Source: GCA-020348445 sp965372465
GTDB taxonomy: Archaea > Thermoplasmatota > Thermoplasmata > GCA-020350865
Length of the DNA: 8,091 nt
Assembly: GCA_965372465.1 (NCBI GenBank)
Contig: CBDVCK010000170.1
Span: forward strand, 1-8,091
Direction of reading: 5' to 3'
Every line of letters starts with the position of its first letter. Within the stretch, counting starts at the first letter, position 1. The notes below the pieces were generated by a model, which searched no databases, was not told the DNA's origin, and worked only from the letters and a program-made list of their open reading frames with translations. Made by a program: the position numbers and the translations under genes. Of this stretch, positions 1-7,600 are shown piece by piece.

Positions 1-440
1 CATGTGAAATCTCAATTCCTTCAAGCTCTTCCTCTGTGACCTCAGCTTCTTCAATCGGAGCCTCTAAATCAACAGGCTCTTCCAATGGAATTTCGGCCTT
101 TTCACTTATTTCAGGCTCTTCATGTGAAATCTCAATTCCTTCAAGCTCTTCCTCTGTGACCTCAGCTTCTTCAATTGTGGCCTCAAACTCAACAGGCTCT
201 TCTAATGTCAATTCCAATTTTTCATATAATTCCTCTTCTTCAATTGTAGCCTCGATTTCCTCTTGTACCACTGGCTCTTCATATGAAATCTCAATTCCTT
301 CAAGCTTTTCCTCAGTTACCTCAGCTTCATCAATTGTTGCATCTAACTCAACAGGTTCTTCCAAAGGAACTTCGAATTCTTCACTTACTTCAGGCTCTTC
401 CAAAGGAACTTCGAATTCTTCACTTATTTCAGGTTCTTCA
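1..440 (-). repeat. Nested 39-nt and 120-nt repeats in the acidic tail coding region
   Basis: Units 1-120, 121-279 and 280-399 each begin with a near-identical block; 1-55 and 121-175 are identical over 55 nt, and 280-336 is a diverged copy. The outer units are 120 nt (40 codons). The middle one is 159 nt, which is exactly 120 + 39. A 39-nt unit (13 codons, EEPEVSEEFEVPL) is itself tandem at 361-399 and 400-438. All unit lengths are multiples of three, so the frame is kept and the repeats change only the length of the acidic tail. Confidence 0.9.
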
Positions 441-2887
441 TACGGAACCTCGATTTCATCAAGCATTTCAAGCTCTTCAATTAAGGAATCGACCCATTCC
501 GGTTCTTCAACAGGAGTTTCAACCTCCTCATATATTTCATAGGCATCAATTGGAACCTCGTCCGCCTCCTCAATCTTCTCAACTGCTCCTGGAACTTCGA
601 CCTCCCCATGAACTTTTTCTTTCTCTTCCTCCATCTCCTCCATTGTTTCTGGTAATTCTAAACTCTCACTGATCTCGGCTATTACTTCCTCAACTTCCTC
701 CACCACATCTGGAGTTACTATCTCTTCCTCAACATCCCCGATTTCTTCCGGTAACTCAATTTCCCCATGAGCCTCGACTATCTTTTCCCCTTCTTCCTCG
801 ACAATCTCAGGGGCTTCGATTTCCCCTATTCCTTCAATCTCAGGCTCCTCAATGATCTCCCGTAAAACTGGTGCTTTAAATCCCTCGATCTCCTCAAGCA
901 ACTTTGCTAATTCTTTTTCTTCAATCTCTTCAAATACCGTGGGTACCTCTTTCTCCTCAACTTCCTCGATAATCTCAAATTCTCCTGGTTCCTTTAGAAC
1001 CTTTATTTCCTCTTGGTCCTCTGAAACCACAGGTATTTCCTTTTCCTCAACCTCTTCCACAACTTCGGATAACTCAACTTCATCAAGTTCCTTGGGTACT
1101 TCAGGTTCTATCCTCTCTTCAGATATCTCCGGTATTTCGGGTATCTCACTTTCCAGAAGATCTTTAATTGCATCAGGTAATTCTAACTCTTCAGGTACTT
1201 CAGGTATCTCTTCCTTTTCGAGCTCTTCCAATACTTTGGGTAATTCAATTTCCTCGGGTTCCTCAGGTATCTCTTCCTTCTCTTCCTCTTTTACAACTTC
1301 GGGTAATTCAACTTCTTCAAACACCTTGGGTATCTCCGGTATCTCACTTCCCAGAAGATCTTTAATTGCATCAGGTAACTCTATCTCTTCAGGTACTTCA
1401 TGTATCTCTTCCTTTTCGAGTTCTTCAATGACATCTGGTGAGTCGATTTCCTCTGGCTCATCTTTCACCTTTTGAGGTTCGGGTTCCTCAATTTCAATGG
1501 TCGCCTTATATTCCTCAATCTCCCTGGGAACCTCGGTTCGCTTAAATTCCCAAGGCTCCTTTGCACCCTCGATCTCGCCTAGTTTTTCCCACCTTTTTCT
1601 AAAATCCCTTGAAACTCCCTTCCCAACCGGTTCTTCTTCCCGAATTATAATTTCCGAAATCGATGAACCACAGTTGTAACATTCGGTATCATCTTTCAAT
1701 AAAGGAACACCACATGAAGGGCAGAGCTGAAATTTATCCTCGATTTTTACCTTCTCTTCTACTTCTTTCTGAACCGAAGAAATTATGGATTTGATATAAT
1801 CCATATCCTCAACTACCTTAGAGCCACAGAGCTTGCAAAATTCGGTATAATCCGGGGAAAAAGCCCCGCATTCACCGCAGACAAAAAGTGGTGCTCCCTC
1901 CTCAAACTTGGGCTCCTTTTCTTCAATTCCTGCAGTATCAAATGCATTGAGAAGAAAGCCTGTTACCCTGCCAAAACACGATGATGCCTCCCCAAACTTG
2001 CCAAGTTTTGCAAGTGATGATGCCTTTGCATTCCATGCCCTTGTATTGTTTTCCTCAAGCTCCAACACCCTATCAAAACATTCTATTGCCAGTTCATATT
2101 CTTTTAAGTCTGCAAGAATCACCCCCTTCGAGTACCACATCCTTGGATCCTTGGGACTCTTTTTAATTTCAAGACTCAAACCCACAAGTAGGCTTGCTTT
2201 TCTGCTGTCTGCTTCGTATAGTTTTTTAATGCTGATATCATCCTTGGGAATCTCAATTTCCCTCCCCACAGGGACACCGAAAAACAAACCGCAGATCTCA
2301 CAATTCTTGCTGTACTTTTTTATGTATGCACCACATTCGGGACAATCGAACAATTCGATTTTCTCATCAGAAAATAGAAGATCATCCAAAGACACCTCAT
2401 ATTCAAGTTCATCAATGAACGTATCCAAATCGTCTTCTATTTCCTTAAAATGGAGAGGAGATGAGTCCATTTCATCTATACCTAACAATTCTCCAATTAA
2501 ATTCAGATAATCATCCAGCTCCTCTGTTTCAAAGGATTTTATTGCATCTTTATCTACTTCCTCATGTGGTTTGGGTTCTTCAAAATCGTCTTCCATTATG
2601 GTTCCGCAAACACTACAACTTATTGCAGAGGATGATACGAAAGCTCCGCATTGAGAACAGATAAAGATATCGGTTTCCTTTTTTCTTACCTCTTTTTCCA
2701 TTTGAAGAAATGCATCTTTTATCTTCACAGCGGTTTTGCGATCAATTCCTTTTATTTGGGTAAGCTCGAAGATTGTAGCGCTCTTCAGTTTTTGAATATT
2801 ATCAAAACCTGCTGCAACCAGCAGTTTCACTGCCTTTGACTCGATGCCCTGCAGATTCAAAAACAATTTTAGAGGCACTTTTTCCAT
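1..2887 (-). CDS. Helix-hairpin-helix / zinc-ribbon / TPR protein with giant acidic repeat tail (C-terminus beyond window)
   Basis: The frame is open from ATG at 2887 to the left edge (962 codons seen, no stop). The start is well fixed: an in-frame TGA (2899-2897) lies four codons upstream, and GAGGGG (2898-2893) sits 5 nt before the ATG. Domains seen: residues about 10-60 form a RadA/Rad51-type helix-hairpin-helix (LQGIESKAVKLLVAAGF, then ELTQIKGIDRKTAVKIKDAF). Four CxxC...CxxC zinc ribbons follow: C77/C80/C91/C94, C182/C185/C196/C199, C337/C340/C351/C354 and C389/C392/C403/C406. Two TPRs lie between the second and third ribbons (about 247-280 and 281-314). From about residue 450 onward the protein is Glu/Pro/Val/Ile-rich, repetitive and strongly acidic, probably disordered. 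There is no signal peptide or membrane segment, so it should be cytosolic. HhH domains usually bind DNA, and TPRs and zinc ribbons often bind proteins; a scaffold or chromatin/DNA-associated role is inference only. I do not recognise a named gene. Confidence 0.9.
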   Translation of the reverse strand, partial: MEKVPLKLFLNLQGIESKAVKLLVAAGFDNIQKLKSATIFELTQIKGIDRKTAVKIKDAFLQMEKEVRKKETDIFICSQCGAFVSSSAISCSVCGTIMEDDFEEPKPHEEVDKDAIKSFETEELDDYLNLIGELLGIDEMDSSPLHFKEIEDDLDTFIDELEYEVSLDDLLFSDEKIELFDCPECGAYIKKYSKNCEICGLFFGVPVGREIEIPKDDISIKKLYEADSRKASLLVGLSLEIKKSPKDPRMWYSKGVILADLKEYELAIECFDRVLELEENNTRAWNAKASSLAKLGKFGEASSCFGRVTGFLLNAFDTAGIEEKEPKFEEGAPLFVCGECGAFSPDYTEFCKLCGSKVVEDMDYIKSIISSVQKEVEEKVKIEDKFQLCPSCGVPLLKDDTECYNCGSSISEIIIREEEPVGKGVSRDFRKRWEKLGEIEGAKEPWEFKRTEVPREIEEYKATIEIEEPEPQKVKDEPEEIDSPDVIEELEKEEIHEVPEEIELPDAIKDLLGSEIPEIPKVFEEVELPEVVKEEEKEEIPEEPEEIELPKVLEELEKEEIPEVPEELELPDAIKDLLESEIPEIPEISEERIEPEVPKELDEVELSEVVEEVEEKEIPVVSEDQEEIKVLKEPGEFEIIEEVEEKEVPTVFEEIEEKELAKLLEEIEGFKAPVLREIIEEPEIEGIGEIEAPEIVEEEGEKIVEAHGEIELPEEIGDVEEEIVTPDVVEEVEEVIAEISESLELPETMEEMEEEKEKVHGEVEVPGAVEKIEEADEVPIDAYEIYEEVETPVEEPEWVDSLIEELEMLDEIEVPYEEPEISEEFEVPLEEPEVSEEFEVPLEEPVELDATIDEAEVTEEKLEGIEISYEEPVVQEEIEATIEEEELYEKLELTLEEPVEFEATIEEAEVTEEELEGIEISHEEPEISEKAEIPLEEPVDLEAPIEEAEVTEEELEGIEISH
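1141..1468 (-). repeat. 198-bp-period repeat in the acidic tail coding region
   Basis: The stretch beginning at 1141 recurs beginning at 1339 (offset 198 nt = 66 codons), with only about five mismatches over the first 90 nt and weaker similarity to about 1468. Both copies encode a block with the core ELPDAIKDLL followed by SEIPEIP, plus ELEKEEI nearby. This hydrophobic-bearing motif differs from the purely acidic filler and is the most structured-looking part of the tail. Confidence 0.85.
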
Positions 2888-2892
2888 GACTT

Positions 2893-2898
2893 CCCCTC
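2893..2898 (-). promoter_or_regulatory. Shine-Dalgarno-like site that fixes the start at 2887
   Basis: GAGGGG on the minus strand, 5 nt upstream of the ATG at 2887. It overlaps an in-frame TGA at 2899-2897, so no longer N-terminus is possible in this frame. Confidence 0.65.
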
Positions 2899-2936
2899 AA
2901 AAAGTCCTTGACATATGTACCTAGGGAACATCGAAT

Positions 2937-2946
2937 TAATATACTT
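2937..2946 (-). promoter_or_regulatory. Candidate archaeal TATA box for the HhH/zinc-ribbon gene
   Basis: On the minus strand this reads AAGTATATTA, about 50 nt upstream of the ATG at 2887. A start site about 25 nt downstream would give a 5' leader of roughly 25-30 nt containing the GAGGGG site. A second AT-rich candidate, AATATATACTTA, lies farther upstream (about 2983-2994) and touches the palindrome at 2993-3008. The region is AT-rich throughout, so either could be chance. Confidence 0.3.
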
Positions 2947-2992
2947 TGTAGCAGTACAATGAAATAGTGTGAAATAATTATCTAAGTATATA

Positions 2993-3008
2993 TTACAAAA
3001 ATTTGTAA
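2993..3008. promoter_or_regulatory. Palindrome TTACAAA-AA-TTTGTAA in the intergenic region
   Basis: Perfect 7-bp arms with a 2-bp centre, in the 189-bp intergenic region (2888-3076) and about 105 nt upstream of the ATG at 2887. It adjoins an AT-rich TATA-like stretch (about 2983-2994). Size and symmetry suit a binding site for a dimeric regulator, but no second copy was seen in the window. An additional GTGTGA (2967-2972) / TCACAC (3015-3020) inverted pair surrounds it without sharing its centre. Confidence 0.35.
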
Positions 3009-3076
3009 GAATAATCACACTTTGGATTCATTCTCTACACATTGTAACATTGAACATCTCATTTCAACTCCTCAAT

Positions 3077-4471
3077 CTAAATCCCAACAAAAGTAAATTT
3101 GGTTGTTCCCGATGTCGATATCTGGTACCCTTCCACCATCACCAGAATCGGGTCAAATGCTCCTTTTGGCATTCTAGTGGCATGCCATCTCCAATGGTGG
3201 TAAATGTCGTTGAAATAGTTTATTCCCTCAGTGTCAGGGATATTGTCGCAGTACCAATCCGCAGTTTCATTGAAACTCTGTTTTAATGGAATTCCAAAGG
3301 TATCATAGCGGTCCAGCAACTCTTCAGTCCAGATACCAATGCTGTAAGTCCCTGTACCTCTAAATCCGGAACTATTGAAGGGGACAACCAAATAATAAAG
3401 CCTGGTCCCGGGATTTCTGGCTTGGGCATTTATATGGGTCGCCGTATTGTTTCCGAAATAAACTTTCGGGTTTACAAAGAAATAATCCACATTCAATAGA
3501 CCAAAGAAACCATCCCTTTTATTCGAATAATAAACCTCGTACCAATCCCCGGAAACCATGCTTGCTGGCTCTTGCCAGCTCAGGTTCACATCCCCATTGG
3601 CCTGGACAGTTATAGCAAGATTCCTTGCTTCTGTTACAGGGTCAAATCCTGAAAAACCGCTGCTTTCGGAAGAGATTATCATCGCCCCTGGAAGACCACT
3701 GAAGGTGTAAACTGTCTGGCTTGCGAATTTCACCTCATAGCCCTCTCCCAATTTCATTTGCGTATTATTCTGGCTTCCATCACCTAACTTATGTTTCAAC
3801 CATTTATGTGAAGACGAATCGATATACCTGATATAAGCCGCATTCATGCTTTCTGTGAGATAATCTGTGGTTATACCCTCAATCGGCTCCAAGGGCAAAG
3901 AAAACGACGACAGCCCCTCTGGGAATGTCCTGGTCCATTTCCCAACAGTCCTGCTTGTTTGACTTATCCTTCCGAACTCGTCCACTGCCCTGATAATATA
4001 GTAATACTCCTCCTTATAATTACCATCGCCAGGAAGTGCTGCATTGGTATCGTTCCACATGGATCTTAGGGGTATGGATGAAGATTCACCAGGCTCCATA
4101 TTTATAGAGGTATTGATCCATACATCATCAAAATCGAAATCTGTCTGGGATTCAGCGCGATAGATCCGATAATGATCGACTTCAGAGATTAAGGGCTGCT
4201 CCCAATATAAGATCACATCCTCCCCATCCTGGCTTACATTAATGAAAAGGTTTGGAGCAAGTGGGGCGGTGACATTCAAAGAAACAGTGGTAATATATGT
4301 CGAAACTCCCCCGTCATCGTCCTCCACTGTCAGGTTTAATACAAAGATACCCTGCCCCAAATAGGTATGCTGTAATATGTCATTTATTGAGAATGGGAAG
4401 TTTCCGTTCGGGCTCGGATATCTTTCACCGATTGAGTTCGAGCAAAAGGAGGAAAATGTATTTATTGTAGC
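3077..4471 (-). pseudogene. 5'-truncated PKD / fibronectin-III secreted-type protein
   Basis: The frame is open from just after an in-frame TAA (4474-4472) to a TAG at 3079-3077 (464 sense codons) and contains no ATG or GTG usable as an N-terminal start. The only bacterial-type start, TTG at 4360, has no Shine-Dalgarno and falls inside a PKD domain: HTYLGQGIFVLNLTVEDDDG spans it, with PKD-like residues continuing upstream. No signal peptide is present although the domains are extracellular types. Numbered from that TTG: PKD end 1-30; FN3-like domain about 33-140; an unnamed module about 141-235 (SFSLPLEPI ... LGEGYEV ... YTFSG); a second FN3-like domain about 246-345; a second unnamed module about 346-427 (TFGIPLK ... 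MVEGYQIS ... FTFVGI). Intact relatives would be secreted or surface proteins binding polymers or neighbours. The best reading is a decayed gene that lost its 5' end. Alternatively, a fresh indel or assembly error near 4470 separates it from its start. Confidence 0.65.
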
Positions 4472-4497
4472 TTAACTATGAGTCCAATATTAAGGGT
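4472..4497. other. Gap between the surface-protein stop codon and the PKD/FN3 remnant
   Basis: Only 26 bp separate the upstream stop codon (4500-4498) from the open remnant frame. No promoter, terminator or ribosome-binding site for the remnant is visible. An 8-bp direct repeat, AGTCCAAT, occurs at 4481-4488 and again at 4500-4507 across the gene end. Confidence 0.6.
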
Positions 4498-4613
4498 TCA
4501 GTCCAATTTCAAAACCCCACCTAACCCACAGTTCGGACAATTAACTGTGAGAGGTCTAATCGGTGATGCAACATCAAATATATCTCCACATCCCGGACAG
4601 GTTACTGGATAAG
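4498..4613 (-). other. Cytoplasmic zinc ribbon at the C-terminus of the surface protein
   Basis: The last 34 or so residues hold CPGCGDIFDV, then CPNCGLGGVLKLD: two CxxC pairs 16 residues apart with hydrophobic strands between, the classic zinc-ribbon layout. It is complete and ends at the stop codon. From memory, similar ribbons end many membrane proteins of uncultured Thermoplasmata-like archaea; this was not checked here. Confidence 0.8.
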
Positions 4614-7600
4614 TATCTGAATTCATTTTCTTGTTCTTCCCGGATACTATTGCAATAACAACAATGATAAGAAAACAAAAGATTGCAAATACAAATATTA
4701 AATAGATTAATCTCTCATTATCTAAATCGCCGAATACAGAAGATGTTCCCCCTTCGTCATCTTCCTTTTCTTTTACAACCAATGTCATCATCTCAGATTC
4801 TGACCACAAACCGTTATCATCTTCAACTTTGAAGGTAATAGTATGCTCGCCAACAGTTAGAGATGAAGTGCTAAACGTTCGTTCTGAACTGAGAATACCA
4901 TCTATATTGGATTCCCAGGAATAGGAAGTAATCGCTCCATCCGAATCATCGCCACTACCTTCGAAAATAATGATTTCCCCCTCGATTGCTGGATTTGGAG
5001 AAACTGAATCAATATATGCAGTTGGTGCTTGATTTGGTGGAATGGGTTCGATAGTTAAAGAGGTTGTTTCTATATCAGACCATTCCCCATCATTATCCTG
5101 AACTGTGAAAGAAATCGAATGTGTCCCCACAGAAAGTGAGGAGGAAGTAAAGGAGCTTTTATCGCTGAGTAAACCATCAATATTGGATTCCCAGGAATAT
5201 GACACAATAGTCCCGTCATTATCATCCCCGAAACCCTCAAAGAATATTGTTTCTCCTTCTATAGCTGGGTTAGGAGTAATGGAATCGATGATTGCTGATG
5301 GGGGTTCGTTTTGGGGGATTGGTTTTATCTTTAACGACCTATTAATCCAATCGGACCAGGAATTATCATCATCTTGCACTTTAAAGGAAATAATATGGTT
5401 TCCAATGGACAATGAGGAGATATTAAAGGATTGGAGAGTACTTAGCTTTCCGTCAATATCTGACTCCCAGTAGTAAGAGGTTATATTGCCATCCTCATCG
5501 TATCCATGTCCTGAAAAATAGATGATCTCACCTTCGAAGGCTGAATTAGGTGAAATGCTGTCGATGAAGGCAGTGGGAGCCTGATTTGGTTTTATAACGG
5601 ATATTGTTATATTAGCGGGAATTTCACTTTCCACACCATTCGAATCTCTAACGATCAGAGATGCAAGATAGATACCAACATTAGAATAACTATGAATCGT
5701 GGAGGGTTCAATTATCCAACCGCTGTTTTCACCGTCTCCGAAATCAAAGTGATATTCAAGGGGACTAATTCCTTTGGATAATGACCCATTGAATTCTATC
5801 TCCTCCCCGATAAATACTGTTGTTTGAGAAGTTGAAAGAACAGCCGCAGGTTTTTGATTTCTAGAATAAATTAAAATATATCCCCCGAGGCTAACAGTAA
5901 TCTCATTTGCTCCTAGATTATCCGAATTACCGATAAAGATGCAACGTATAAAATTTGATAAGTTTTCTGTGTGCCATATATACTGATATGAACTATCATA
6001 TTTAAGAACAAATAGATCATCACCCCCATATATAATTTCACTTTCACCAGTTTGTTCAATATCATTGATATCAAAGCAACTATCAAAAAGAAGATCAACT
6101 TCTGCTGACCTCCATTCTTCTGAATATGTTGTACCATCCCACTCGAAGATAATAATTTGGTTAGAATATGCCTCTTCAACAACAATTTCATTTATTCCAT
6201 CATTATCAGGATCTCCGATATCTGCTGCCCAAACACCGCCATCAGTAAATGTTGACCATTCAATAATATAGTCGCCTGCGTCAAAACCCAATACATATAG
6301 AGTTTCCTCCGGTTCACCGATACTTCCCCCTATTACGATTTCGATATCTTCATCACCATCTGAATCACCAATAGCAACACCGGTAATCATATTGTTCATA
6401 ATCTGATCCTGCCATTCGACACTATACGAATCACCATTAAAGCCTATTACAATGACATTTCCTATCCAGGTGCCAATTACTATTTCTTTTATATTGTCAT
6501 TATCAACATCCCCGACATCAACTGCGAATGAGTATCCATTACCTATTTCAAGTTGATCACTAATAACGTAATTTCCGCTTATATATTCAATATAGCATAT
6601 TTCCATTGTTACATCAATCTCAGAAAAAATTGCACTTATTACCGCAATCTCTAATGTGTCATCATTATCAAAATCATCCGAAAAGATATAAAATATATCA
6701 CCAGAATTTGGGAGTTGGATAGTCCCCTCAATTAGATAATCACCATCTTTAAATTCTAAAATAATAACCTCGCCTGAGACCATTCCCAAAATTATTTCAT
6801 CATAAGAATCCCTATCAATATCATTGATGGAAATTCCTGCAACAGAATCAAGATAATCACCTCTCCATTCTTCTTTATAGGTTGTACCACCCATTCCTAT
6901 TACCAATAGATCAGAAGTTTTGAAGGTTTCGCCGATAGATATGATAATCTCATTTATTTGGTCATTATCTGAATTCTTAATTACCATTCCATGAATATCT
7001 TCAGGTGCATAATTGATAGATTCCCATAATAGGTTATCTTCCTGCCATATCTTTAAAATATCAGTTGCGGTTACAATCTCGTTTATCCCATCGGAATTAA
7101 CATCCCCGATTTCAACGAAAGCTTCCAATTCTTGGATCTCATTTTCTAAGATGTAAATCCCTGATTGATATTGATATATACTTACATTGCCTGCACCTAA
7201 TACTATTTCCAAAATTCCATCATCGTCCACATCACCAACATCAATATCTCTTATTTCATTATTCGGATCCTCTATTGACCACTCTAAAATATAGGTTCCT
7301 CCGTTATAACCATATATAAAAGAAGATCCTCGGTAAGAACCTAATATTAATTCGTTTAATCCTACAATAAATTCATTTGTTCCATCATTATCCACATCAC
7401 CAATAGCGATTATATCCACACTATTAATATAATCGCTACCAACAAAAGTGCTCCATTCTAAAATATAGGTGGTTCCATCAAATCCAAAAACATTCACATT
7501 TGAGTCTGAATCACTATTTGCATTTGTTCCCACGATTATTTCTAATGTCCCATCATTATCAATGTCACCTGTTGCAATTCCATATAGGCTAGTTTCACTG

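Noticed and set aside
1..440. CRISPR-like or transposon-like repeat array
   Set aside because: Repeats are in-frame coding units with lengths in multiples of three, with no spacers of uniform length, no palindromic ends and an uninterrupted reading frame.
36..1679. Plus-strand Ser-rich and Pro/Leu-rich ORFs (36-542, 283-672, 852-1475, 1168-1365, 1497-1679)
   Set aside because: They are the antisense of GAA/GAG-rich codons in the acidic tail; low complexity mirrors the repeats, and no ribosome-binding sites or domains are present.
1908..2839. Plus-strand ORFs opposite the TPR/zinc-ribbon region
   Set aside because: The minus strand there has readable zinc ribbons, TPRs and HhH with a fixed start; the plus-strand products show no recognisable features.
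3015..3062. 15-codon minus-strand ORF (ATG 3062, TGA 3017-3015) with a GAGGAG upstream
   Set aside because: Too short to support without conservation; it lies in the intergenic region just after the remnant's stop and is probably chance.
3050..3286. Plus-strand 78-codon ORF opposite the end of the PKD/FN3 frame
   Set aside because: Antisense to a well-supported domain sequence; no domain or ribosome-binding site seen.
4445..4470. Plus-strand AAAGGAGGAAAATG resembling a strong ribosome-binding site and start
   Set aside because: The frame stops after four codons (MYLL), so it encodes nothing; chance occurrence.
5105..6271. ORFs 5105-5473 (+), 5913-6191 (-) and 6065-6271 (+) within the surface-protein gene
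   Set aside because: Other-frame shadows of the continuous propeller/PKD coding sequence, whose repeated motifs are unambiguous.
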